Positions 26,353 to 34,641 of a stretch of DNA of 64,000 nt are shown in pieces; the stretch's first letter is position 1; each line of letters starts with the position of its first letter. The notes below the pieces were generated by a model. It was not told the DNA's origin. It was given only the letters and a program-made list of their open reading frames with translations, and made no database searches. This DNA comes from Pseudomonadota bacterium (lineage in GTDB: Bacteria > Pseudomonadota > Gammaproteobacteria > Burkholderiales > Burkholderiaceae_B): the NCBI GenBank assembly GCA_023423975.1, contig JAFAEO010000026.1, forward strand, positions 143,958 through 207,957. Direction: 5' to 3'. The position numbers were made by a program, and so were the translations under genes.

Positions 26353-26817
26353 ATGATTACACTTGAAATTAACGGTTCGAAGCATGACGTTGATCTGCCG
26401 GAAGATACGCCCATTCTTTGGGCACTGCGCGATCACCTCGGGTTTACCGGGACAAAGTTCGGTTGTGGCATGTCGCTATGCGGCGCCTGTACGGTGCATC
26501 TTGACGGTGAGCCGATACGATCCTGTGTGACGCCGATTACCGCGGCGGCAGGAAAAAAAATCGTCACGATTGAAGCCCTGGAAAATGACGAGACTGGCAA
26601 GGCGGTGCAGAAGGCCTGGGTGGAAATGGGCGTGCCCCAGTGCGGTTTCTGTCAAACGGGGCAAATCATGTCTGCCACGGCCCTGCTGAAAAAAACGCCG
26701 GCGCCCACCGATGCTGATATTGATGCGGCAATGAGCGGCAATCTGTGCCGCTGTGGCACCTATACGCGTATCCGCAGCGCCATCAAGAATGTTGCCCAGT
26801 CCGGAGGTGCAAAATGA
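26353..26817 (+). CDS. molybdenum hydroxylase (2Fe-2S) subunit (IorA type)
   Basis: A 154-residue iron-sulfur subunit of the xanthine oxidase family. A plant-type 2Fe-2S site is seen in FGCGMSLCGACTVHLDG (Cys38, 43, 46) plus RSC near 58. A second helical-domain cluster uses CGFCQTG and NLCRCGTY. Length and layout match IorA/NicA small subunits. It passes electrons from the molybdenum centre of the partner encoded next, whose ATG overlaps this stop by 4 bp. The subunit has no signal and would be co-exported with its Tat-tagged partner. Confidence 0.93.
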   Translation: MITLEINGSKHDVDLPEDTPILWALRDHLGFTGTKFGCGMSLCGACTVHLDGEPIRSCVTPITAAAGKKIVTIEALENDETGKAVQKAWVEMGVPQCGFCQTGQIMSATALLKKTPAPTDADIDAAMSGNLCRCGTYTRIRSAIKNVAQSGGAK

Positions 26818-29153
26818 ATGTACGTGACAATGCATTTGCCATTGCAGCGGCCGACGCGCAGATCAGCAATATCAGTCGTCGCAAGATGCTCAAGGGTTTT
26901 GCCCTGGGTGGATTTGTGCTGGCCGTCGGCTTGCCATTGCGCGCCCGTGCCGAAGGCGAGGAACAGAAGGGTCCCAGAAAATATGGCGCCGACTCCATGC
27001 CGCATGGTACGGTCGACAATCCGCTGGTCTTCGTAGCAATCGCCGCCGACGGTGCCATAACGATTCTTTGCCACCGTGCTGAAATGGGCCAGGGCGTCAG
27101 GACCAGCCTGCCCATGGTCGTTGCCGATGAAATGGACGCAGACTGGGGGCGTGTGACAGTGAAACAGGCCTGGGCTGAAGAAGCGCGTTTCGGCAATCAG
27201 GACACTGACGGCTCGCGCAGTGTGCGCCATTTCTTCATGCCGATGCGACGCGTGGGTGCCGCCGCACGGGCCATGCTCGTGTCTGCGGCTGCCAGCCAGT
27301 GGAATGTGCCCGAATCTGAAGTGCAGGCAAAAAATCACGAATTGATTCATACGCCAACCGGCAAGAAACTCGGTTTCGGTGACGTCGCGCAGAAAGCGGC
27401 GCAGCTTGAAGTGCCGTCCGGCGACGCGCTGAAACTGAAAACGGCAGACGCTTTCCGCTATATCGGCAAAGGGCAGACGCATCTTGCAGATGGCATGGAT
27501 ATCGTCACAGGACGCGCACAATATGGCCAGGATGTCCGGCTTGACGGCATGCTGTATGCGGTAGTTGCCCGTCCTCCGGTGTTCGGCGGCAAACTGGTCA
27601 AGGTCGATGACGCGGCAGCGCTGAAAGTTCCGGGCGTGGTAAAAGTGGTGACCCTGCCGGGTTCGCCACCGCCGGCCCTGTTCAATCCGCTGGGCGGCGT
27701 GGCCGTGATCGCGACCAATACATGGGCGGCCATTGCCGGACGCAAGGCATTGAAAATCGAATGGGAAGGCGGGCCTCACGCCTCTTACGACTCAGCCGAA
27801 TACCGCAAGCAGCTCGAAGCGTCAGTACGCAAGCCGACCGAAAAAGCAGTACGCAACGACGGCGATGCGATGGCCGCGCTGGGCAGCGCCGCCAAGCGCA
27901 TACAGGCCGAGTATTACGTTCCGCATCTGGCTCAGGCGCCCATGGAAACGCCCGTGGCCACGGTACGGATCGTCGATGGCAAATGTGAAGCCTGGGCCAG
28001 TGTTCAGGCACCGCAGGCGACGCATGACATGCTGGTCAAATGGCTGGAGCTGCCACCGGAAAACGTCAAGGTCAATCAGACACTGCTGGGCGGCGGTTTC
28101 GGCCGCAAGTCCAAGCCGGATTTTGTGGTGGAAGCCGGGCTGCTGTCCAAGGCAATGGATGGCAAACCAGTGAAGGTGACCTGGACCCGTGAAGATGACA
28201 TTCAGCATTCCTATTATCACACCGTATCGGTGGAACATCTGGAAGCGGGACTGGACGCACAAGGCAAGGTGACGGCGTGGCTGCATCGCACAGCCGCGCC
28301 GTCCATTGGCTCTACTTTTGCAGACACCAAGCATCAGTCTGCAGGAGAACTGGGCATGGGCGCGGCCAACGTGCCTTTTGCCATAGCCAATGTCCGGGTC
28401 GAGAATCCTGAAGCCGAGGCCCACACCCGTATTGGTTGGTTCCGTTCGGTCTCGAACATTCCACGTGCGTTTGCCATCCAGTCTTTTGTGGCGGAAATGG
28501 CCGCCGAACTGGACAAGGACCATAGGGACTTTCTGCTCGATCTGATCGGCCCGGCCAGGCGTATCAATCCGGCCGACCTGTCAGACACATGGAATCACGA
28601 CGAGTCGCCTGAAAAGTACCCGGTGGATACGGGCCGCCTGCGCAATGTGATTGAAGTGGTCACGCGCGAAGCGGGTTGGGGCAAATCTGGCGCAAAAGGG
28701 CAGGCCATGGGTCTGGCGGCGCACTACAGCTTTGTCACTTATGTTGCGACAGTGGTTCATGTGGAAGTGTCGGACAACGGCGAGCTGTCAATTCCGCGCG
28801 TGGATGTGGCGGTCGATTGCGGGCCGCAAGTTAATCCCGAACGCATTCGTTCCCAGATTGAAGGCGCAACGGTCATGGGTGTGAGCCTGGCCACGATGGG
28901 CGAGATCAGCTTCAAGAACGGTGCGGCGGTGCAAAGTAACTTCCATGACTATCGCATCACATCCATGATGAGCGCGCCGCGTGAAATTCATGTGCATCTG
29001 GTCGCGGCCAATGATTATGATGCGCCGCTGGGTGGCGTGGGCGAGCCCGGTACGCCACCGGTATCGGCAGCCTTGTGCAATGCTATTTTTGCCGCTACCG
29101 GCAAGCGGATTCGCAGTCTGCCTATTGGTAATCAGATGCAGCAGAAAAGTTAA
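26814..29153 (+). CDS. molybdopterin-binding subunit of molybdenum hydroxylase, Tat-exported (IorB type)
   Basis: A 779-residue large subunit. ISRRKMLKGFALGGFVLAVG near residues 20-42 is a twin-arginine signal, so the enzyme acts in the periplasm. Motifs: MGQGVRTSLPMVVADEMD, GGGFGRKSKPDF and the C-terminal GVGEPGTPPVS that carries the catalytic Glu. The family (isoquinoline 1-oxidoreductase, nicotinate dehydrogenase, aldehyde oxidase-like) hydroxylates N-heterocycles or oxidises aldehydes and feeds electrons to cytochrome c. No FAD subunit is encoded here, as is usual for this class. The ATG at 26814 overlaps the small-subunit stop; the longer frame from 26745 is rejected. The substrate is unknown. 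Confidence 0.92.
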   Translation: MNVRDNAFAIAAADAQISNISRRKMLKGFALGGFVLAVGLPLRARAEGEEQKGPRKYGADSMPHGTVDNPLVFVAIAADGAITILCHRAEMGQGVRTSLPMVVADEMDADWGRVTVKQAWAEEARFGNQDTDGSRSVRHFFMPMRRVGAAARAMLVSAAASQWNVPESEVQAKNHELIHTPTGKKLGFGDVAQKAAQLEVPSGDALKLKTADAFRYIGKGQTHLADGMDIVTGRAQYGQDVRLDGMLYAVVARPPVFGGKLVKVDDAAALKVPGVVKVVTLPGSPPPALFNPLGGVAVIATNTWAAIAGRKALKIEWEGGPHASYDSAEYRKQLEASVRKPTEKAVRNDGDAMAALGSAAKRIQAEYYVPHLAQAPMETPVATVRIVDGKCEAWASVQAPQATHDMLVKWLELPPENVKVNQTLLGGGFGRKSKPDFVVEAGLLSKAMDGKPVKVTWTREDDIQHSYYHTVSVEHLEAGLDAQGKVTAWLHRTAAPSIGSTFADTKHQSAGELGMGAANVPFAIANVRVENPEAEAHTRIGWFRSVSNIPRAFAIQSFVAEMAAELDKDHRDFLLDLIGPARRINPADLSDTWNHDESPEKYPVDTGRLRNVIEVVTREAGWGKSGAKGQAMGLAAHYSFVTYVATVVHVEVSDNGELSIPRVDVAVDCGPQVNPERIRSQIEGATVMGVSLATMGEISFKNGAAVQSNFHDYRITSMMSAPREIHVHLVAANDYDAPLGGVGEPGTPPVSAALCNAIFAATGKRIRSLPIGNQMQQKS

Positions 29154-29291
29154 GGGAGATCGGTAACTGGCAGCAGACCCAGGGTCATTATGCCTGAGTC
29201 TGTGCCTCTGGCAAAGAGGACTGCGTATGCCGCCTCTTTGTCGGGCAAGGCGCCGACTGGCGCATCTCCTGGTGTTTTGTTTGAAATAATC

Positions 29292-29317
29292 GGGGCGCCT
29301 GATGCGCTCCGTTTTTT
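29292..29317 (+). terminator. intrinsic terminator of molybdo-hydroxylase operon
   Basis: GGGGCGC (29292-29298) pairs with GCGCTCC (29304-29310), one G-U, loop CTGAT, followed by TTTTTT. It reaches the 3' end of the convergent nucleotidyltransferase gene. Confidence 0.75.
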
Positions 29318-29957
29318 ATTGAGGCGCGAGCGACCCACCGGCCTTGCCAAGCTGCTGCAATTGTTCCTGGGTATCAATATCGAGCAGGCAGCCGGAGTCG
29401 TTGACAGAGACGAGCGTTAATGCGTCGGGATGGCGCTGGACGATCGCGCGTGCTCCCTCGTCGCCCGTCACCTGCAGCAGTTCGTCCCTGAACTGGCTGG
29501 AAAATGCCACCGGATGCCCGGGTGCGTTGCGAAATTGCGGCCGCACGATGCCACCAACCTGGCGCAGGTGCGTGACAATTGCCTGCACCGTACTTGTGTG
29601 GATGCAGGGCATATCGGCAAGGGCGATGATCCAGCCGACTCGGGCCGGGCTGTGGCTGATTCCGCAACGCAGTGAGGCGCTCATGCCCACGTGGGCATCG
29701 GCGCAGTGAATCAGGTTTACCGGCAGCCCGTCCAGCGCATGGCGCACCGCCTCCTGCTGCGGACCACAGACAACCGTGACAGCATCAATATGTTGCAGCA
29801 ACGTATGGCAGACGGCATAAACCATGGGGGTGCCATCGTCCAGGGACTGTACCGGCTTGTAACGCGTGCCCGAGGCATCAAAACGGGACCCTTTGCCTGC
29901 CGCCAGGACAAGCGCGACGATATCGGGTGCGGGCGTTCGGCAATCAGGTTCAAGCAT
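29316..29957 (-). CDS. NTP transferase, molybdenum-cofactor cytidylyltransferase-like (MocA type)
   Basis: A 213-residue protein of the MobA/MocA nucleotidyltransferase fold: LVLAAGKGSRFDASGTRYKP near residues 17-36, IIALADMPCI (metal-binding DMP) and RNAPGHPVAFSS. MocA makes molybdopterin cytosine dinucleotide, the cofactor form needed by xanthine-oxidase-family enzymes. It lies 8 bp after XdhC in a convergent operon next to the molybdenum hydroxylase, so a role in its maturation is likely. MobA (GTP-using) is a less likely alternative because the XdhC neighbour and enzyme class favour MocA. Confidence 0.85.
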   Translation of the reverse strand: MLEPDCRTPAPDIVALVLAAGKGSRFDASGTRYKPVQSLDDGTPMVYAVCHTLLQHIDAVTVVCGPQQEAVRHALDGLPVNLIHCADAHVGMSASLRCGISHSPARVGWIIALADMPCIHTSTVQAIVTHLRQVGGIVRPQFRNAPGHPVAFSSQFRDELLQVTGDEGARAIVQRHPDALTLVSVNDSGCLLDIDTQEQLQQLGKAGGSLAPQ

Positions 29958-29965
29958 GTCGGCTG

Positions 29966-30985
29966 TCAGGCGGCGTACTCAGACGGGTTGGCCTTGGCAT
30001 GCGAGACATCGAAGTTCTCGGGCAGCAGCAGGCCGTTTTTCACGGCAATCACTTCGGCCATGACGCTGACGGCAATTTCGGCGGGAGATTTGCTGCCGAT
30101 ATACACGCCGATCGGGCCGCGCAGACGGGCAAGCTGTTGCGGTGTGATGCCAAAATGATCCTGGAGTCTTTGACGCCGAATGTGATTATTGCGACGCGAG
30201 CCGATGGCGCCCACATAGAAAGCATCTGACAGAAGGGCCTCCATCAGGGCCAGATCGTCCAGCTTTGGGTCATGAGTCAGGGCAATAATGCAACTGCGCC
30301 GGTCCGGTCGGAAAGCAGCTACCACGTCGTCGGGCATCTCCGAGAGCACAGTGACGCCTTGCACTGACCAGCCGTTACGGTATTCGATGCGCGGATCACA
30401 GACGGTCACGGCAAAGCCACTGAACAAGGCCATGGTGGCCACGTATTCGGTCAGCTGGCCCGCGCCGATCAGCAGCATGCGAAACTCCGGACCGAAGGTG
30501 TTTTTCAGCGTCCTGTCGTCGATGTTGAGCGGCAACGGTTGATCAATGGGCTGCTGTTGGACAATGCCATTATCCAGCTGCACGGCACGTTGCATCAACT
30601 GGCCCTGTTCCAGGGCCGCCACCAGCTCATCCAGCATCTGCGCATCGGGATTGAATTCCAGCAGGATTTCCAGGGTGCCGCCGCAAGGCAGGCCGAAACG
30701 ATAGGCTTCTTCAGCGGTCACGCCGTAGCGGACGAGGCTGGGCGGGCCGCCATTGACCAGCACAGCATTGTCGCTGCCGCCGGTGTAGCGATAGATCAGG
30801 TCGTCTTCAATACAGCCGCCGGAAACGGAGCCCACCACCGCGCCGTCTTCGCACAAGGCCATGACCGATCCCAGCGGGCGCGGCGAGGAGCCCCAGGTTC
30901 GAATGACCGTGGCCAGCAGGGCTTTTTTCCCTTCCCGGCGCCATGCGCAAAGTTTGCGCAATACGAGGACATCAAGATTTTCCAT
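29966..30985 (-). CDS. XdhC family molybdenum-cofactor insertion/sulfuration chaperone
   Basis: A 339-residue protein with both XdhC regions. The N-terminal XdhC/CoxI domain has LATVIRTWGSSPRPLGSVMA and VGSVSGGCIEDDLI. The C-terminal Rossmann domain has LLIGAGQLTEYVATMA and VGAIGSRRNNHIRRQRL. XdhC binds sulfurated molybdenum cofactor and delivers it to xanthine-dehydrogenase-like enzymes. It heads a two-gene operon with the MocA-like gene, convergent with the hydroxylase at 26353-29153, its probable client. A CGATTG-TAATG-CAATCG palindrome (31054-31070) lies upstream. Confidence 0.9.
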   Translation of the reverse strand: MENLDVLVLRKLCAWRREGKKALLATVIRTWGSSPRPLGSVMALCEDGAVVGSVSGGCIEDDLIYRYTGGSDNAVLVNGGPPSLVRYGVTAEEAYRFGLPCGGTLEILLEFNPDAQMLDELVAALEQGQLMQRAVQLDNGIVQQQPIDQPLPLNIDDRTLKNTFGPEFRMLLIGAGQLTEYVATMALFSGFAVTVCDPRIEYRNGWSVQGVTVLSEMPDDVVAAFRPDRRSCIIALTHDPKLDDLALMEALLSDAFYVGAIGSRRNNHIRRQRLQDHFGITPQQLARLRGPIGVYIGSKSPAEIAVSVMAEVIAVKNGLLLPENFDVSHAKANPSEYAA

Positions 30986-31404
30986 TGCTACCGCCTGTTC
31001 CTGTTTGTCAGGGCCATGTATAGCCCCAGTTGATGACAGTCGTCATGTCATTTCGATTGTAATGCAATCGGCCATATTGGGTGCGTTGCGCGTCTGATGG
31101 AACGTCTGGTAAGGGCGGCGCTGTTCCGGCGGCAGCTTGCGACGCTTCGGCAGGCTCTGTGCGTCTTGGGTCGCAAAAAAACAGTAAAACGAGGCGCTGT
31201 GTCGGGATACCAACGTTATATCCGGCTCACGGCAGGTGAAATCAACGGTAAGTTCTTGATCTCGAGACCAAAACAGCCAAAGACGGGCAGACGGGTTGTC
31301 CCGGCTCAAATAAAAGCATATCATTTGACCTATATCATTGACTAGTCAACCAAAATATGGCTTGAACGATGACTAATTTGAACCCTCCCAACACGAGAAA
31401 AGCA
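30986..31404. other. 419-bp divergent regulatory gap with palindromes
   Basis: No gene seen. It holds three palindromes: ATGAC-AGTC-GTCAT (31033-31046), CGATTG-TAATG-CAATCG (31054-31070) and the uninterrupted 12-mer TTGACTAGTCAA (31338-31349). The first two are near the xdhC start, the last about 55 bp before the cytochrome gene. All are candidate operators of unknown regulators. Confidence 0.45.
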
Positions 31405-32187
31405 ATGAAAATTAAACTGACACACACTGCCGCAGCAGTCGCGTGTGCGGCTGCCTTCGGCTTTGCTGGCCTGGCAAATGCAAACACGGCCACCGGCTCT
31501 CAAGCCGCGGACAAGACAGCCGGGTCAACCTCCGCAACCCTGATTGCCAAGGGCGCCAGCGGCACCATGACGCCGTTTCTTGTCGACGAGCAAGGACGCA
31601 CGCTGTATACGCTGAGCAAAGATCAAAAGGCCAGTTGCGATGAAGCCTGTATGAAACATTGGGAACCCGTGGTTTCCGACAGCCGTCCGCTGGGTCACGA
31701 AATTCTGCCGGGTTTGCTCAAGGCAGACAAAAATGACCAGGGTGTGTCGCAGGTCAGCTACGGCGGCCTTCCGCTGTATCGCTTTGACGGCGACAAAAAA
31801 CCGGGCGACATGAATGGCCAGGGCTTTGCCGATGTTGGCGTAATGGTTACTGTACTGGGCACGATCGAGAAGCCTGAAGTGGCTAGTGAAAAAGTCGACG
31901 TCACGCCAGAACTGATGGCTGCCGGCGCCAAAGTATTTGCCAGCACATGTGCTGCCTGCCACGGCGCAGAAGGCCAGGGCGCGTTTGGCACGAAGCTTGA
32001 AGGGTTCGACAGGCTGGCTAATGCGCCTGCCTTGCTCAGCACGATTATTCATGGCCTGAACAGTATGCCGGCCCTGGGTGGCCAGTTCAATGACGAGCAG
32101 GTTGCTGCAGTGGCCACTTATGTTCGCAACAGCTGGGGCAACAGTTATGGCGGCGTTTCCGCCGAACAGGCCAAGGCCGCACGCTGA
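31405..32187 (+). CDS. periplasmic cytochrome c fused to COG4315-type repeat domain
   Basis: A 260-residue exported protein. A signal peptide (residues 1-26, ending ANA) is followed by a COG4315 'secreted lipoprotein repeat' domain (TPFLVDEQGRTLYTLSKDQ, CDEACMKHWEPV, YGGLPLYRFDGDKKPGD). A class I cytochrome c domain then carries haem motif CAACH at 182-186 and a downstream Met ligand candidate in LNSMPALGG. The ATG at 31405 gives a proper signal peptide; the one at 31369 adds an unlikely extension. It sits 79 bp before a PQQ alcohol dehydrogenase, so it is probably that enzyme's electron acceptor. Confidence 0.87.
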   Translation: MKIKLTHTAAAVACAAAFGFAGLANANTATGSQAADKTAGSTSATLIAKGASGTMTPFLVDEQGRTLYTLSKDQKASCDEACMKHWEPVVSDSRPLGHEILPGLLKADKNDQGVSQVSYGGLPLYRFDGDKKPGDMNGQGFADVGVMVTVLGTIEKPEVASEKVDVTPELMAAGAKVFASTCAACHGAEGQGAFGTKLEGFDRLANAPALLSTIIHGLNSMPALGGQFNDEQVAAVATYVRNSWGNSYGGVSAEQAKAAR

Positions 32188-32266
32188 TCGGTGCATTTGA
32201 CACAAGGTCGTGTTGCCTCTGCTGTGAGCCGCGACCCGTAACGAATATTGAAGAATAGGACACAAA

Positions 32267-34057
32267 ATGAAAATCCATAGCCTTCTGGCTGTATCTGCCG
32301 CAGTGATGTTTGCCTGTGCGGCTCAGGCACAAGTGAAGATTGAAAATTACAAACCCATTTCCAATGAGCAGATTCTGAATCCTGCTGACGGTGACTGGCC
32401 GAGCTGGCGCCGCACTATTGACAATCAGGGTTACAGTCCGCTGGACCAGGTCAATAAAAAGAACGTGAAGCAACTGGATCTGAGCTGGGCCTGGTCCATG
32501 CCGGTGGGTGGTCTGCAGGAAACGGCACCGCTGGTTCACGACGGCATCATGTTCCTGGGAATGAACCGCAGTCACGTGCAGGCGCTGGATGCCACAACGG
32601 GCGATCTGATCTGGGAATACACTCAGCCGTTGCCGAAATTTACGGGTGGTTATCACGATGCACAAGCCAATCGCCAGCGTAACTCATTGGCGCTGTACGA
32701 AGACAAGGTCTACCTGACCACGCCGGATGCCAAACTGGTCGCGCTTGAAGCGAAAACCGGCAAGAAATTGTGGGAAGTCCAGGTTAACGAATGGGAAAAA
32801 GGCTACAGCTTTACGGCAGGTCCGCTGGTAGTTGACGGCAAAGTCTTCACCGGTACCTCTGGCTGCAGTATTACGGGTACGGCGGGTGGTTGCTATATCA
32901 CCGCCCATGACGCTGAAACCGGCAAGGAACTGTGGCGTCTGAACACCATTGGTGATCCTGCGGTAGACGACAGCTGGGGCGGCCTGGCCAAGGAAAACCG
33001 CTGGGGCGGCTCGCCCTGGATCACCGGTTCTTATGATCCAAAACGCAAAATGTTGTACTGGGGCATCGGTATGCCGATTCCGTATCCATCCATTCTGCGC
33101 GGCAGTGGCGACGGCGATGCGCTGTACACCAGCTCTACCCTGGCCATTGATGCAGAAACCGGTAAAGTCAAATGGCATTATCAGCATATGCCCAATGACG
33201 ACTGGGATCTGGACAGTCCGTTTGAACGCGTTCTTGTAGAAAGCCAGATTGCGCCATCCAAGGATGAAGTGGCCTACATGAGCAAGGATGTAGAAGCCGG
33301 TAAGAAATATGATGTGATTGCATCTGTTCCCGGCAAATACGGTACAGCTTTTGTACTGGATCGTGATACCGGCAAACTGCTGTGGGCACGCGATACCGTG
33401 TTCCAGAACGTGATCAAAGGTTTCACTGAAGACGGCAAGGTCATTACCAATACAGATCTGAAAGCCAAGTCTATCGATGAAACAGTCAAGGTATGTGGCG
33501 GTCGTGACCTGGGTAAATTGTGGATGACAGCAGCGTACAGTCCGTTGACCAACGCCCTGTATGTCCCCGTCAGCTCTTCATGCAAGGAGCTCACGCCCAA
33601 GCCGATAGAACTGCGTACCGGTGAATCTGTAGGTGCCCAGGCATCGGGTGCAGTATCGTTTGCGCCAGGTGAAGATAGCGTAGGTCGCGTGTATGCGGTC
33701 GATGTGAAAACCGGTAAGTTCCTGTGGGTTAAAAAGCAGAAACCGATTTTCAGTTCTGGCGTGCTGACAACCGGTGGCGGCCTGGTCTTTACCGGCGACA
33801 GCATGCGTGAGTTTGCTGCATATGACCAGAACAACGGCGAGAAGCTGTGGTCGATTCGCTTAAATACCTCGATCGGCGGCTTCCCAATGACCTACAGCGT
33901 CGATGGCAAGCAGTACATCGCCGTGGTAACAGGCCCGAACGCCCAGACACCGCCTGCTGCGATTCTGAGCCCCGAGTTGAAAAACGTTGTTGACTCCGGT
34001 CACTCGGTCTTTGTATTTGCGCTGGATGATATCAAGGCTAAAAACGGCAAGAAATAA
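32267..34057 (+). CDS. PQQ-dependent alcohol dehydrogenase, periplasmic
   Basis: A 596-residue quinoprotein with a signal peptide (1-21, AAQA) and an eight-bladed propeller of W-motif repeats (LDLSWAWSMP, GDLIWEY, GKKLWEV, GKELWRL, GKVKWHYQ, GKLLWARD, GKFLWVKK, GEKLWSI). The catalytic Asp is in NDDWDLD (310-316). The adjacent-cysteine ring of methanol dehydrogenases is not evident; GTSGCS and GGCYITAHD occupy the area. Methanol/ethanol-type, or possibly a polymer/polyol alcohol dehydrogenase. It follows a cytochrome c gene and ends at a strong terminator. PQQ must come from genes outside the window or from uptake. Confidence 0.9.
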   Translation: MKIHSLLAVSAAVMFACAAQAQVKIENYKPISNEQILNPADGDWPSWRRTIDNQGYSPLDQVNKKNVKQLDLSWAWSMPVGGLQETAPLVHDGIMFLGMNRSHVQALDATTGDLIWEYTQPLPKFTGGYHDAQANRQRNSLALYEDKVYLTTPDAKLVALEAKTGKKLWEVQVNEWEKGYSFTAGPLVVDGKVFTGTSGCSITGTAGGCYITAHDAETGKELWRLNTIGDPAVDDSWGGLAKENRWGGSPWITGSYDPKRKMLYWGIGMPIPYPSILRGSGDGDALYTSSTLAIDAETGKVKWHYQHMPNDDWDLDSPFERVLVESQIAPSKDEVAYMSKDVEAGKKYDVIASVPGKYGTAFVLDRDTGKLLWARDTVFQNVIKGFTEDGKVITNTDLKAKSIDETVKVCGGRDLGKLWMTAAYSPLTNALYVPVSSSCKELTPKPIELRTGESVGAQASGAVSFAPGEDSVGRVYAVDVKTGKFLWVKKQKPIFSSGVLTTGGGLVFTGDSMREFAAYDQNNGEKLWSIRLNTSIGGFPMTYSVDGKQYIAVVTGPNAQTPPAAILSPELKNVVDSGHSVFVFALDDIKAKNGKK

Positions 34058-34151
34058 GGTTGCGAACGAAGTTCGCGTGACGGTGTTCTGGTGTCACGCT
34101 GGTTCGATAAACCAGAGGCAAACGGCATTTTTTTCGCTAGCCGATGTTGTT

Positions 34152-34190
34152 AAAAAAGGGAGGAGCCTTTAGGGGCTCGTCCCTTTTTTT
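34152..34190 (+). terminator. intrinsic terminator after PQQ dehydrogenase
   Basis: An A-rich stem: GGGAGGAGCC (34158-34167) pairs with GGCTCGTCCC (34174-34183), with one mismatch, followed by seven T. AAAAAA upstream makes it work in both directions. Confidence 0.88.
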
Positions 34191-34371
34191 GTGTAAGTTG
34201 ATCAATCGTACAAGCGATCACAGAGGATTTACGCGCAGGCCAATGCGGCAATTCGTATGGCGATTCCTGGCCATAATCAGGACATTTGTGTACGATCTCC
34301 AGCTCTGGTTTGCTCGATAATTGATGCACGGTGGAACGATTTATCGTTTGTTACGCTATGCAGGAGGTCAT

Positions 34372-34404
34372 ATGAAACCTGACGAACAGGACTTCGGCCA
34401 ATGA
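34372..34404 (+). CDS. possible 10-residue ORF with strong ribosome site
   Basis: ATG at 34372 opens MKPDEQDFGQ and stops at 34404. AGGAGGT lies 3 bases upstream. A second mini-ORF, MQEVI (34358-34375), ends in a TGA overlapping this ATG. An intrinsic terminator follows at 34427. This could be a leader peptide, a small translated RNA or a remnant; it is too short to assign by sequence alone. Confidence 0.3.
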   Translation: MKPDEQDFGQ

Positions 34405-34426
34405 TGTTTAATGGCTGTTCAGTAAG

Positions 34427-34455
34427 AGCGCCCCTTTGGGGCGCTTTCTTCTTTC
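34427..34455 (+). terminator. intrinsic terminator of an unassigned transcript
   Basis: AGCGCCCC (34427-34434), loop TTT, GGGGCGCT (34438-34445), then TTCTTCTTTCTT. It ends a transcript that must begin after the previous terminator at 34190, where only the mini-ORF is seen. Confidence 0.8.
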
Positions 34456-34585
34456 TTGTTAGTGCTCGCTGTCGCAGGATGCCATCATTTTGACCGGGCG
34501 ACGGTATGGCAATTTGCGAAAAACAATCCCACCGCTCCCATCAAGTCCTTAGCGACCCTGATAGCGTATAACGGTCTTAGAACTC

Positions 34586-34633
34586 AAAGAAAAATTGTTC
34601 GGGTCAAAAACGCTCTTGATTTTCAGAACAATT
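34586..34633 (-). terminator. intrinsic terminator of M20 deacetylase gene
   Basis: On the reverse strand AATTGTTC pairs with GAACAATT (34626-34633 and 34593-34600 on the forward strand), with an inner AAAA/TTTT stem. It is followed by TTTCTTTG. Confidence 0.65.
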
Positions 34634-34641
34634 ATCTATCT

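Larger units (their letters stand above)
34191..34641. other. 451-bp gap between PQQ dehydrogenase terminator and M20 deacetylase
   Basis: It contains the mini-ORF, the terminator at 34427-34455 and the reverse-strand terminator at 34586-34633. No ordinary gene is seen. Confidence 0.6.

Noticed and set aside
34372..34404. PqqA precursor peptide near the PQQ dehydrogenase
   Set aside because: The 10-residue product lacks the Glu-x3-Tyr pair of PqqA and is too short, and no pqqB-E genes are close.
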